Positions 1 to 10,477 of a stretch of 64,000 nt of DNA are shown here, piece by piece. Source of the DNA: Streptomyces sp. AW19M42 (GTDB lineage: Bacteria > Actinomycetota > Actinomycetes > Streptomycetales > Streptomycetaceae); NCBI GenBank assembly GCA_000470535.1, contig CBRG010000167.1:20719-84718 (forward strand). The letters run 5' to 3'. The position numbers were made by a program, and so were the translations under genes. The first letter of the stretch is position 1, and every line of letters starts with the position of its first letter. The notes under the pieces were generated by a model. It saw nothing but the letters and a program-made list of their open reading frames with translations. It made no database searches and was not told the origin of the DNA.

Positions 1-91
1 CTACCTCGCCAGCGACGAGTCCTCGTTCGTGCACGGCATCGTGCTCGACGTCGACGGCGGCCGCACCACGGTCGCCGTCATCGCCGCCTGA
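1..91 (+). CDS. C-terminal end of a short-chain dehydrogenase (SDR), partial
   Basis: The window opens inside a gene. The frame from base 2 to the TGA at 89-91 encodes about 29 residues. They contain ASDESSFVHGIVLDVDGG, which matches the end of classical SDR oxidoreductases (residues that close the cofactor fold, followed by the G-x-x-hydrophobic-x-V-D-G-G motif). The catalytic part lies outside the window, so neither the substrate nor the length can be judged. Confidence 0.75.
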   Translation, partial: YLASDESSFVHGIVLDVDGGRTTVAVIAA

Positions 92-142
92 GACGCACGG
101 CACCGGCCCAGGAGGGGCGATGTGCCGGTGGAGCCGTTCGGG

Positions 143-778
143 TCACGCCGCAGGACCGCCCGCGCGGCGCAGGTCCGCGATCCCCTGGTCGAGCGCGGCG
201 CGCAGGTGCGTGGACCGGCCCGTCGACAGCAGGATCGACACGCCTCCCTGGATCCCGGCCAGCAGCGCCGCGGCCCTCGCCTCGGCATCGACGTCGGCGG
301 GCAGCGCGCCGGCGGCCTGCAGCGCCTGGACGCCCGCCGCGAGGCTCTCCTGCCAGCGGCGCAGCAGCTCGACCACGATCGCCCGCGCCCCGGGGGTCGA
401 GCGCCCGATCTGGAGGAACAGCGAGCCGAGCGGGCACTGGTCGCCCTGCGCTTCGTAGCGCCTGATCACCGCGGACCGCCACTGCTCCCAGGACTCCCAC
501 GAGTCGAGGCGCCCCAGATAGGGCTGCTGGTCCTCCAGGACCTGATCCGCCTCGAACTGGGCCACGGCGAGCAGTAGTTCGTCCTTGCCAGCCGGGAAGT
601 AGTGGAAGAGCTGGCTCTTGCTGGTGCCGGTCCGCGCCATGATGTCGTCCAGGGTCGCCCAGGCGACACCTCTCTCCCGTAGCACCGCCGCGGCCCCCTC
701 GACGATCCGGCTCCGCGTCGCCTTCCCCTCCTCCGTACTCGACAGTGACCCGATCAGTCCAGGTCGGTCGGCAGCCAA
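143..778 (-). CDS. TetR/AcrR family transcriptional regulator
   Basis: About 211 residues. The N-terminal part reads as a TetR helix-turn-helix: TRSRIVEGAAAVLRERG, then TLDDIMARTGTSKSQLFHYF, with the usual F-x-Y-F end of the recognition helix. The C-terminal ligand domain is typical in length. The start is uncertain. The only conventional codon before the HTH is TTG at 776-778, which overlaps the last 25 bases of eccC; CTG codons just downstream are alternatives. The overlap implies translational coupling to eccC on the same strand. Ligand and targets cannot be inferred. Confidence 0.8.
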   Translation of the reverse strand: MAADRPGLIGSLSSTEEGKATRSRIVEGAAAVLRERGVAWATLDDIMARTGTSKSQLFHYFPAGKDELLLAVAQFEADQVLEDQQPYLGRLDSWESWEQWRSAVIRRYEAQGDQCPLGSLFLQIGRSTPGARAIVVELLRRWQESLAAGVQALQAAGALPADVDAEARAAALLAGIQGGVSILLSTGRSTHLRAALDQGIADLRRAGGPAA

Positions 779-3700
779 CCCGTCTGGATCAGGGAAGGCG
801 CGTTGCGGCGGGAGACGAACAGGCCCCGGCCCGGAGGCAGCGGGCGGGCCTTCACGTCGCCGAGGAGCTCGCCCTCGCCGGGGTGGCCGGACAGCACGAC
901 GCCCTGGGCGCCCAGCTCCTTGAAGCGCTGGATGAACTGCTCGTACGAGGAGCGGCCGGCTCCCGCGCTGTTGCGGGCGATGATGAAGTTCACCCCGGCG
1001 TCGCGGGCGTACGGCAGGTTGTCGACCAGCATCGCCATGGGGTTGTTGGAGGACGTGGCGACCAGGTCGTAGTCGTCGACGATGATGAACGCCCGCGGCC
1101 CCCGCCACCAGCTGCGGTTACGCAGCTGCTGCGGGGTCACGTCCGTGCCGGGGATGCGGCTGGTGATGAGGGTGTTCATGTCGTTGAGGTACGTCTCGAA
1201 CGCGTTGTGCGTCGTCGCGTAGCCGACCAGGTACGGCTCCGGCACGCACTCCAGCAGGCTGCGCCGGTAGTCGCCGACGCAGATCAACGCCTCCTCCGGG
1301 GTGTACCGCTCGGTGATCTGCTTGATGAGCAGCCGCAGCAGCGCGGTCTTCCCGGACTCCGACTCACCGAAGACCGCGAACAGCGGGTCGGTGTCGAAGT
1401 CGACCAGGACCGGTGCGAGGTTCATCTCGTCGATGCCGATCGCGATGCCACCGCTGGAGCGCTCCGGGCCGCTCGGCAGCTCGCGCGCGGACAGCTTCCG
1501 GGGCAGCATGCGGACCTGCGGGGCGTGCGGGCCGGGCCAGTTGTCGACCGAGGCACGGACGAAGGCGGCGGTCCCCTCCGACAGGTCGTCACCGGCGCCC
1601 GCGGAGTCGTCGATGCGCGGCAGCGCGCCCATGAAGTGGAGCTTCTCCGCGGTCAGGCCCCGGCCGGGTGCGCCCACGGGGACGTTCACCGCGACCTTGC
1701 GGTCCAGTTCGGAGTCGGTCGGGTCACCGAGGCGCAGCTCCAGCCGGTTGAGCAGCTGGTCCTTGAGCGCCGCCCGCATCTCCATGTACCGGGCGACGGT
1801 GGCGACCAGGTGGATGCCCAGGCCGAGGCCCCGTGCGGCGATGTCCGCGACGACCGGCTCCAGGAACTCGTAGTCCGTCTTGAAGGACTGCCAGCCGTCG
1901 ATGACCAGGAAGACGTCGCCCCACGGCTCGCCCGGCAGCCGGCCGGCCGCGCGGAGCTGGCGGTACGTGGTGATCGAGTCGATGTTGTTGTCCCGGAAGA
2001 ACTCCTCGCGCCGGTTGAGGATCCCGGAGACCTCCGCGACCGTACGGCGGATCTTCTCCGGGTCGAGCCGGGAGGCCACCCCGCCGACGTGGGGCAGACC
2101 CTCGACGGCGATCATGCCGCCGCCACCGAAGTCCATTCCGTAGAACTGCACCTCGTGCGGCGTGTGCGTGAGGGCGAAGGAGCCGATGAGGGCGCGCAGC
2201 AGGGTGGACTTGCCGGAGCGGGGGCCGCCGACGATCAGCATGTGACCGGCCGCGCCCGAGAAGTCCCGCACCAGCGGGTCGCGCCGCTGCTCGAAGGGCT
2301 TGTCCACCAGGCCGAACGGTACGACCAGGGAGCCGTTCTTCCCGTACTGCGGGGCGTGGAGTCCGCGCTCGGGCGTCACCGCCAGCGGCGGCAGCATCTG
2401 GTCGAGGGACGGCGCCTCGGTGAGCGGCGGCAGCCACACCTGGTGGGCGAGGGGCCCCTGGCCCTCCAGCCGGCGGGCGATGACGTCGAGAACGGTGTCC
2501 GCCAGCGCGTCGGCGGTCCGCTGTCCGGGCGCCAGGGAGACGTCCGGGTCGGGCTCGGGGTAGTGGACCGCCACCGGGGTCGCGGTGAACAGCACCGGGC
2601 GCCGGTCGATGGGGAGTTCCCCGGAACCGGTGGTCGGGGCGACACCCGGCCGGTAGGTCCCCGAGACGTAGGCGGCCTTGAAGCGGGTCATCCCCTCCGT
2701 GCCGAACTTCAGGAACCCGGAGCCGGGGACCGACGGCAGGTGGTACGCGTCGGGCACACCCAGGGCGGTACGGGACTCGGCGGCGGAGAACGTACGCAGA
2801 CCGATCCGGTAGGACAGGTAGGTGTCCAGGCCGCGCAGGCGGCCCTCCTCCAGGCGCTGCGAGGCCAGCAGCAGGTGCACGCCCAGGGACCGCCCGATGC
2901 GGCCGATCTGGATGAACATGTCGATGAAGTCGGGCTTCGCGCTGAGGAGCTCGCTGAACTCGTCGATCACCAGGACCAGCGAGGCCAGCGGCTCCAGCGG
3001 GGCGCCCGCGGCACGCGCCTTCTCGTAGTCGGTGAGGTTCGCGTAGTTGCCCGAAGAGCGCAGGAGCTCCTGGCGGCGCTGCAGCTCACCCGTGATGGAG
3101 TCCCGCATACGGTCGACCAGGGTGAGGTCGTCCGACAGGTTGGTGATGACCGCGGCGACGTGCGGGAGCTCGGACATCCCGGCGAACGTCGCGCCGCCCT
3201 TGAAGTCGGCCAGGACGAAGTTGAGCGTCTCGGAGGAGTGGGTGACGGCCAGCCCCAGCACCAGGGTCCGCAGCAGTTCGGACTTGCCGGAACCGGTCGC
3301 TCCCACACACAGCCCGTGCGGCCCCATGCCCTCCTGCGCGGCCTCCTTGAGGTCGAGCATGACGGGCGAGCCGTCCTCACCGATCCCGATCGGCACCCGC
3401 AGCCGGTCGGCCGTCGACCGCGGCCGCCAGGCGGTCGCGGTGTCGACCGCGGCCGGGTCACCGATGCCCAGCAGGTCCGTGAAGTCCAGGTTGGCGAGCA
3501 GCGGCTCGTCGTCCTCCGCGCCGGCTCCCATCCGCAGCGGGGCGAGCTGGCGGCCCAGCGCCTCAGCGGTCTCGACCGGCAGCAGGTCGGGTGTGCCGTG
3601 GTAGGTGGCCGCCGCCGACTCCAGCCGCAGCCGGCCCGGCCGTACGGCTATGTGCAGTCCGCCGCGGGGCTCGTCCAGCTCCTCCGGGACGATCTCCACG

Positions 3701-4719
3701 ACGGTCACGCCCTGGAGCCCCTCCGGAGAGGCGAGCAGCGACTCCGCCGGCACGAACGTGCCGTCCAGTACGACGACGACGTGCGGCTGGTCCAGGAGCG
3801 GCGCCCCTTCGCGGTTGAACCGCGACCGGCCCGACAGGGTGTCTTCGAGCAGTGCTTCGACTTCCATCAGGTTGTCACCGAACAGCCGCTTCGTGCCGGC
3901 CCCGTCGGAGGACCCCGGAACCTGGGTGTGCGGAAGCCACTTCGTCCAGTCCCACTGGTCCGTGACGTCCCGGGACGCCGCGACCGCGACCACGAGGTCG
4001 TCGGGTGAGTGCAGCGCGACCAGTCCGGCCACCATCGCGCGGGCGGAATCGCGTACCGAACCCGGCTCGCCCGACACCACGACGTGGTAGAAGGCGCGCA
4101 GGGACACCGCCATGGGGAGCCGGTCGAGGGAACCGTGCGTGGCCAGGAACTGGTGCATGGCACCGGCCGACAGCGGCTCCAGCTCATCGAGCGGGGCGGT
4201 GCTCGGAGCCACCAGCGGTGTCCACAGCTGCTGCGGTCCCAGACCGATGCGGACCTGACCGAAGTCCTTGTCACCGATCCGCCGCTCCCAGAGCCGGCCG
4301 CCCTCAGCGACCAGCGACCACAGCTGGTCCGGATCCGGATGCAGGTAGAACTGCGCGTCCCGCTGGGCCCGCGCGGTACGGCGCACCTTGCGCCGGGTCT
4401 GTGCCAGGTACTTCAGGTAGTCCCGGCGGCCCTCCGAGGCCTCGCCCTGACTGCCCTTGCGGGCCCGCATCACCTGCGCGATCGCCATGGCCACGGTCGA
4501 CAGCAGCATCATGACGCCCATGATCTTCATGAAGGGCTGCGAGCCCGGCATGAAGAAGAACACCACCGACGAGCCCATGCCGAGCATCGGCAGCAGCTGC
4601 ATCGCCATGCCCTCCTGCTGCCCGCGCGGCAGCTCAGGAGGCGATTCGAGCCGTAGCTCAGCCGTGGATGTCTCAGGTGGCATGGCTCGGGGCTGGCGCT
4701 TGACGACAATCTGGGTCAC
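754..4719 (-). CDS. eccC: Type VII secretion FtsK/SpoIIIE-type ATPase EccC (fused EccCa-EccCb)
   Basis: 1321 residues. This is the membrane-anchored motor of an ESX/type VII secretion system. Two membrane segments lie near residues 42-82 (GSSVVFFFMPG... and MGVMMLLSTVAMAIAQVM). Three P-loop ATPase domains follow: GATGSGKS at about 473-480, GGPRSGKS at about 831-838 and GESESGKT at about 1118-1125. The first has a Walker B segment, LVLVIDEF. In many mycobacterial systems the protein is split into EccCa and EccCb; in Streptomyces it is usually one chain, as here. It is divergent from eccD. No esxA/esxB substrate pair lies between or beside the two genes in this window. Confidence 0.95.
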   Translation of the reverse strand: MTQIVVKRQPRAMPPETSTAELRLESPPELPRGQQEGMAMQLLPMLGMGSSVVFFFMPGSQPFMKIMGVMMLLSTVAMAIAQVMRARKGSQGEASEGRRDYLKYLAQTRRKVRRTARAQRDAQFYLHPDPDQLWSLVAEGGRLWERRIGDKDFGQVRIGLGPQQLWTPLVAPSTAPLDELEPLSAGAMHQFLATHGSLDRLPMAVSLRAFYHVVVSGEPGSVRDSARAMVAGLVALHSPDDLVVAVAASRDVTDQWDWTKWLPHTQVPGSSDGAGTKRLFGDNLMEVEALLEDTLSGRSRFNREGAPLLDQPHVVVVLDGTFVPAESLLASPEGLQGVTVVEIVPEELDEPRGGLHIAVRPGRLRLESAAATYHGTPDLLPVETAEALGRQLAPLRMGAGAEDDEPLLANLDFTDLLGIGDPAAVDTATAWRPRSTADRLRVPIGIGEDGSPVMLDLKEAAQEGMGPHGLCVGATGSGKSELLRTLVLGLAVTHSSETLNFVLADFKGGATFAGMSELPHVAAVITNLSDDLTLVDRMRDSITGELQRRQELLRSSGNYANLTDYEKARAAGAPLEPLASLVLVIDEFSELLSAKPDFIDMFIQIGRIGRSLGVHLLLASQRLEEGRLRGLDTYLSYRIGLRTFSAAESRTALGVPDAYHLPSVPGSGFLKFGTEGMTRFKAAYVSGTYRPGVAPTTGSGELPIDRRPVLFTATPVAVHYPEPDPDVSLAPGQRTADALADTVLDVIARRLEGQGPLAHQVWLPPLTEAPSLDQMLPPLAVTPERGLHAPQYGKNGSLVVPFGLVDKPFEQRRDPLVRDFSGAAGHMLIVGGPRSGKSTLLRALIGSFALTHTPHEVQFYGMDFGGGGMIAVEGLPHVGGVASRLDPEKIRRTVAEVSGILNRREEFFRDNNIDSITTYRQLRAAGRLPGEPWGDVFLVIDGWQSFKTDYEFLEPVVADIAARGLGLGIHLVATVARYMEMRAALKDQLLNRLELRLGDPTDSELDRKVAVNVPVGAPGRGLTAEKLHFMGALPRIDDSAGAGDDLSEGTAAFVRASVDNWPGPHAPQVRMLPRKLSARELPSGPERSSGGIAIGIDEMNLAPVLVDFDTDPLFAVFGESESGKTALLRLLIKQITERYTPEEALICVGDYRRSLLECVPEPYLVGYATTHNAFETYLNDMNTLITSRIPGTDVTPQQLRNRSWWRGPRAFIIVDDYDLVATSSNNPMAMLVDNLPYARDAGVNFIIARNSAGAGRSSYEQFIQRFKELGAQGVVLSGHPGEGELLGDVKARPLPPGRGLFVSRRNAPSLIQTGWLPTDLD

Positions 4720-4850
4720 CGGCGAATCAATCCCTCAATGCGGCCCGGAGAGTTGTGGGCCGGCACCCCCGTGGCAGCGACCTACCTCCGCGCGCCGACA
4801 ATCCTACGTGTAGACCATGGGAGGGACCCCGATAGGGTGGCGCCCTGGAG

Positions 4851-5017
4851 CCTGTCGTCAAACTGCCGTCCGCCGCGCGACGCCATGCACACACTCTCGC
4901 CGCACCGGCCCCGGACCCCGGTACGTCCAGTACAGGGGACTGGGGCCGGCACGCCGAGAGCACGCACCTGACGCCGCCCGGCCGCCCTCCGGGCAACGAC
5001 GGCAGTTTGACGACAGG
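4851..5017. repeat. Nested inverted repeat in the divergent eccC-eccD promoter region
   Basis: The 345-base gap between eccC and eccD contains a perfect 20-bp inverted repeat (4851-4870 against 4998-5017). Inside it lies an imperfect 31-nt pair of arms (4894-4924 against 4930-4960, 25 of 31 complementary) around a 5-nt loop. Each gene therefore has the same 20-mer at a similar orientation upstream. Possible roles are a duplicated promoter or operator serving both genes, or a cruciform. No protein-coding gene is credible here. Confidence 0.75.
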
Positions 5018-5064
5018 CCCTTGGCCTGGAGCGTGGTGTACAGCGAACGAGGGGGATGCATCAG

Positions 5065-6534
5065 GTGAGTTCGACCCTGACAACCGGTTTTTGCCGCGTA
5101 ACGGTCGTGGCGCCGGACAGCCGTATCGATGTCGCCCTGCCGGACGACGTCGCCGTCGCGGACCTCCTTCCGGAGATCCTGCGGCTGACCGGCCAGGTCA
5201 CACCTCCGGGGGCGCCCCCCGGATACCACCTGGCCCGCCGCGACGGCACCCTCCTGGACGCCACCCACCCGCTGGCCGTCCAGCGGGTCCTGGACGGTGA
5301 CGTCCTGCGGCTGAGGCCCTTCGCGGAATCGCTCCCCCCGGCCGTCTTCGACGATGTGGCCGACGCCGTCGCGTCCGCCGTCCGCCGCGACCGCGCGCTC
5401 TGGAGCGATCAGCTGTTCGGCGTCTCCGGTCTCTTCGGCGGCGCGCTCCTTCTCGTACTCATGGGCTTCGTGCTCTGGTTCGCGGACCCGGTCACGCACG
5501 ACATGCACGGCCTGCCGGGCATCGTCGCCGCCGCCGTCGGGGTACTGCTCGTCACGCTCGCCGGTATCAGGGCACGGAGCTACGGGGACCGGGCCTCCGC
5601 GGTCGCGCTCGGCCTCGCCGCTCTGCCGCATCTGATGATCGCCGGGTCCGGCCTCCTCGCGCTCGACCCGGGCACCGGTATCGGGCGCCTCCAGTTCATG
5701 CTGGGCTGCGCCGCGGTGCTCCTCGTGTCTGCCGGGCTCGTCGCCGCGATGCCGACCGGCGACGCACCCTTCGTCGCCATCGTCTTCGCCTCCGCGGTCG
5801 GCACCCTCGCGACGTTCTGCGCGATCCTGACCGACTCCAGCCCCAGCGAGACCGCCGCTGTCTGCGCGGTCGTCGCGATCGGCGCCATAGCCTTCCTGCC
5901 CGGCCTCTCCGCGCGGGTGGCCCACCTGCCGATCGGCTACGCCGCCCCGCGTCCCACGACGGACGCCGACCTCGACAACGAGACGGGCGTCGTCGCGGAC
6001 CCCGACCCCGTGGACGCCGAACGCATCGCGACGCAGGCCCGTCGCGGGCACGAGCTGCTGCTGGGTCTCGTCGGAGGCTGCTGCGTCGTGGTGGTCGCGG
6101 CCGCCGCCGTCCTGGGCTTCTCCAGCAACGTCTGGGGCCAGACCCTCGCGCTGGTCGCGGGCCTGGCCATGCTGCTGCGGGCCCGGCTCTTCCGCTACAC
6201 CGCGCAGGTCGTCGCCGTACTGGGCGCGGGCCTCGCCGCCCTGGGCCTGCTGGTGCTGGGGCTGTCGCTCAACCCGCCGACCGACGCCGTCATCAAGCTC
6301 CTGACGGAACAGGATCGCGGACCGCTCGACATCCGCACCCTCTGGCTCGCCGCCGCCGTCACGACCGGTGCCGCCCTGCTCGTCGGAATCGCGCTGATCA
6401 TCCCGAAGAAGGGCCTCTCCCCCTTCTGGGGCCGCCTCTCCGACCTGGCCGAGGTGGTCCTCCTCCTCGCGCTCGTCCCCCTGTGCCTGGCCGTACTGGA
6501 CGTGTACTCCTCGGCACGCGGGATGACGAGCTAG
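5065..6534 (+). CDS. eccD: Type VII secretion integral membrane protein EccD
   Basis: About 489 residues. An N-terminal ubiquitin-like (YukD-type) domain (residues about 5-85: FCRVTVVAPDSRIDVALPDD...) is followed by a linker and about eleven hydrophobic segments from residue 120 to the C-terminus. This is the EccD channel architecture. GTG at 5065 is chosen because a GAGGGGG ribosome site ends nine bases upstream; the in-frame ATG at 5056 abuts that site. It is divergent from eccC and followed by a strong hairpin, so it is probably monocistronic. Confidence 0.93.
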   Translation: MSSTLTTGFCRVTVVAPDSRIDVALPDDVAVADLLPEILRLTGQVTPPGAPPGYHLARRDGTLLDATHPLAVQRVLDGDVLRLRPFAESLPPAVFDDVADAVASAVRRDRALWSDQLFGVSGLFGGALLLVLMGFVLWFADPVTHDMHGLPGIVAAAVGVLLVTLAGIRARSYGDRASAVALGLAALPHLMIAGSGLLALDPGTGIGRLQFMLGCAAVLLVSAGLVAAMPTGDAPFVAIVFASAVGTLATFCAILTDSSPSETAAVCAVVAIGAIAFLPGLSARVAHLPIGYAAPRPTTDADLDNETGVVADPDPVDAERIATQARRGHELLLGLVGGCCVVVVAAAAVLGFSSNVWGQTLALVAGLAMLLRARLFRYTAQVVAVLGAGLAALGLLVLGLSLNPPTDAVIKLLTEQDRGPLDIRTLWLAAAVTTGAALLVGIALIIPKKGLSPFWGRLSDLAEVVLLLALVPLCLAVLDVYSSARGMTS

Positions 6535-6542
6535 GCATGTTC

Positions 6543-6580
6543 GAGATGCCGATCAGGGCAGGTCTTGATCGGCATCTCGG
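6543..6580 (+). terminator. Stem-loop terminator after eccD
   Basis: A perfect 14-bp inverted repeat (6543-6556 with 6567-6580) with a 10-nt loop begins eight bases after the eccD stop. There is no clear T-run, as is common for Streptomyces terminators. Confidence 0.8.
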
Positions 6581-6689
6581 GTGGCGCACAGGGTCAGGAC
6601 GGCGGACACAACACACCGGCCCGCCTCCGGGGGCATCTGTCCGGACGCCGCCCACCGCCTGCTTCTTCCGCACTGGCGGCATCCGTACG

Positions 6690-8224
<1,535 letters not shown>

Positions 8225-8271
8225 CCCCCGATCGTCACGCCGTGGGCTGTGCGCCGCAACCGAATACGGCT

Positions 8272-8709
8272 TCACTGCCCGCCGTCGCACCTGAGCGCGG
8301 CAGCGCGGGCCCGGACAAACGCTGTCCGCGGGGCCCGGCCGTCGTACATCCAGCCTTCCGTGGAGCCGTGCCTGCCCATCGCCCGATAGTGAACAGCAGC
8401 GTCAGCACTGCGGCGGAGCAGGTGCAGGTAGAAGGCGACCAACGTGTGGTCCTGCACGATAGAGGGGTGCTGCCGAGGGTTCGCCCCGATCCAGCGCGCC
8501 TGAAGTTGCTCGAAGTCACCGGCGAACCGTGCGGACCCCAGCCCCACGTTCTCGTCGGCCATCCGCATCTCCAGATTGGCGACGAGTGGCAACATGACCA
8601 GAGGGCGGACCAGAGCACGTGCGGCCGTACGGAGTTCGCTGTCGCCGTACGCCTGGTCGAAGGAGACGGGCGGCAGGTATCCGAGTGAGACTCGGCTGGG
8701 TATGGTCAA
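8272..8709 (-). CDS. Hypothetical protein, probably internally deleted
   Basis: 145 residues from a TTG start. The N-terminus (SLGYLPPVSFDQAYGDSELRTAARAL) and the C-terminal half (from PLVMLPLVANLEMR through FYLHLL) resemble two ends of a larger Streptomyces TPR-like hypothetical protein of roughly 300 residues, joined directly. That comparison is from memory. No ribosome site precedes the TTG. The gene may be a decayed copy rather than an active one. Confidence 0.5.
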   Translation of the reverse strand: MTIPSRVSLGYLPPVSFDQAYGDSELRTAARALVRPLVMLPLVANLEMRMADENVGLGSARFAGDFEQLQARWIGANPRQHPSIVQDHTLVAFYLHLLRRSADAAVHYRAMGRHGSTEGWMYDGRAPRTAFVRARAAALRCDGGQ

Positions 8710-8771
8710 CGGCGTAAACTAGCGCTCCCAGCAGGGATTTCGCGACGGATCACGCGAGGGGATTCAGCAGA

Positions 8772-8993
8772 TCAGCTGTCGCGCCCCGCAGTCCGGCGGT
8801 CTGCCGCGAAACCCACGAACGCGGACCAGGCCACCGGTCCGAATACCAGCGCGGGCGCGGCGGGGATCTTGCTGTCGCGGACGGGGACGAGGCCGGGGAA
8901 GGTGTCGGACACCTCGACGCAGTTGTTGGCGCCGCCGTCGCTGTAGCTGGACCTGCGCCAGGTGGCGGCGGAGAGGTCGGGGCCAGGACTCAT
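8772..8993 (-). CDS. DUF397 domain-containing protein
   Basis: 73 residues beginning MSPGPDLSAATWRRSSYSDGG. It carries the DUF397 hallmarks W-R-x-S-S-Y-S, NNCVEV, VPVRDSK and a final W-x-x-F-V. Its ATG overlaps the TGA of the upstream XRE gene (ATGA at 8990-8993), so the two are translationally coupled. DUF397 proteins accompany DUF5753 XRE regulators throughout Streptomyces, in some cases as toxin-antitoxin-like pairs (Scr1/Scr2). Confidence 0.9.
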   Translation of the reverse strand: MSPGPDLSAATWRRSSYSDGGANNCVEVSDTFPGLVPVRDSKIPAAPALVFGPVAWSAFVGFAADRRTAGRDS

Positions 8994-9814
8994 GATCTGT
9001 GCTCCTTCAGGACACCCCTGATGAACGTAATGGACTCCGACGGGGGCAACGCCAGATCCCGAAGGCGATCGTAGGACAGCCGGTAGCGCGTCACGGCAGC
9101 CGCATCCTCGATCAACTCGGCGCATCCATTGCCCTCCGTGTAGGCAACGGCACTCGCGTCGTCCTGCCACAGCAGTGTCAGGGAGCCGTCCATCAGGTGG
9201 TGTGCCCCGACGGCGAAGGGGAGGACCTGGAGGGCGACGGAGGCCACCTCGCTCATGTCGACGAGATGGGCCAGCTGTTCGTCCCACGCCTTGGAGTCCG
9301 CGACCGGGCGCCGCAGTGCGTACTCGTCCATGATGATCCGCACGGACGGGGGCGGACTGCGGTGCAGCAGCTGCTGGCGGCCCATGCGGGCTATCACCTG
9401 CTCCTCCACCAACTCGGGCTCGGTGTAGGCGTCCTGGGCGCCGGACAGCAGGGCGCGTGCCACCTCCTCCGTCTGGAGCAGACCCGGGATCCCGAGCGTG
9501 AACAGGTGCATGATGCGGGCCACGTTCTCCAGCCGCATGAACTCCTTGTACCGGTCCTTGAAGACCTCCTTGCGCGCCACCTTCCAGAGCTGCACCAGCA
9601 GCCCACCGGAGTCGTAGAACCGGTCCAGGTCCTCCATCACCGCGAGCTTGGACAGGCGCTGGCTGACCTCCAGGCGGTACAGGTAGCTCTTGTCGTAGCG
9701 GGTCTCCTCCGCCAGCTGACCGAGGGACCGGCCCGACTTCTCGCGCAGGTACCGCAGCGCCCTACCGAGCGCGGCACGGCCGGACTCCTCGTCGTTGGTG
9801 GTGAGTTCGCTCAT
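8990..9814 (-). CDS. XRE-family regulator with DUF5753 domain
   Basis: 274 residues. The N-terminal helix-turn-helix (about 15-75: ALRYLREKSGRSLGQLAEETRYDKSYLYRLEVSQR) is followed by the DUF5753 (Scr1-type) domain with IPGLLQTEEVARALL, RQQLLHR, IMDEYALRRPV and VALQVLPFAVGAH. ATG at 9812-9814 is chosen because GGAGGG lies six bases upstream. It heads the two-gene operon with the DUF397 partner. Members of this family control development or act as antitoxins for DUF397 partners; the target here is unknown. Confidence 0.92.
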   Translation of the reverse strand: MSELTTNDEESGRAALGRALRYLREKSGRSLGQLAEETRYDKSYLYRLEVSQRLSKLAVMEDLDRFYDSGGLLVQLWKVARKEVFKDRYKEFMRLENVARIMHLFTLGIPGLLQTEEVARALLSGAQDAYTEPELVEEQVIARMGRQQLLHRSPPPSVRIIMDEYALRRPVADSKAWDEQLAHLVDMSEVASVALQVLPFAVGAHHLMDGSLTLLWQDDASAVAYTEGNGCAELIEDAAAVTRYRLSYDRLRDLALPPSESITFIRGVLKEHRS

Positions 9815-9957
9815 CAACGGCCCTCCGTTGTCCTGTGCGCGGGCAATCGCGTGTCCCTGTCCGAGCGTACGGCGCAGGCGTAATCATCGGGTCACGATCC
9901 GTCATCGCCACCCGATGGTGGGACGCCCCCTGTACCCCCACCGCGTCAGGAGCAGTC

Positions 9958-10248
9958 ATGGCCCACCTCCCTCCCCGTCTCCTTCCCTGGCTCTCCCCGG
10001 AGGGCAATCCGTGCTGGCTCAGCACCGACGATCCCGACAGCCGGATGTCGCGGCTCGCCGATGACATGGAGGACGAGCAGATCGAGTGCGGCGAGCAGGT
10101 GTGGGCCGGGTCGCGGGCCGTGCTGGCGGACCGGGCGGCGGGGGAGTGGGCGGTGCGGTCCGCGCTCAGCCGGGCCACGGAGTCGCTGGGGGACGTGCTG
10201 CGCATCGCGCACAGCAGGGGAGCACGGATGGGCGCGGAATCCCCGTGA
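9958..10248 (+). CDS. Small hypothetical protein divergent from the XRE gene
   Basis: 96 residues from ATG 9958, with AGGAG about seven bases upstream. The sequence starts MAHLPPRLLPWLSPEGNPCWLSTDD and continues acidic and alpha-helical (MSRLADDMEDEQIECGEQVW). No signal peptide or membrane segment. Divergent placement beside an XRE/DUF397 pair is common for such small Streptomyces proteins. No family function is recognised. Confidence 0.75.
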   Translation: MAHLPPRLLPWLSPEGNPCWLSTDDPDSRMSRLADDMEDEQIECGEQVWAGSRAVLADRAAGEWAVRSALSRATESLGDVLRIAHSRGARMGAESP

Positions 10249-10477
10249 GCGGCTCCCTTGTTCTGCGTAGGGCCGTCAGTGAAGGCCGAGCAACACTATG
10301 GAACGGTTGGCCTTGCCGTCCGAGGTGCACCCAGCCCGGTCATTTGCGAAGCCCGGGGCGTCCGAGCACATTCCTACGCGTACCCATATCGCCCCTCAGT
10401 CGCCCGTTCCCGTTCGATTACAGTGCTGCGCAGTTACCGCGCGGTCACACCTGGGCGGTCTTACGGGGAGGGGCACG

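Noticed and set aside
745..4008. 1087-codon plus-strand open frame opposite eccC
   Set aside because: It is the antisense shadow of eccC in high-GC DNA, with no domain and Gln/Arg/Val-rich composition typical of such shadows.
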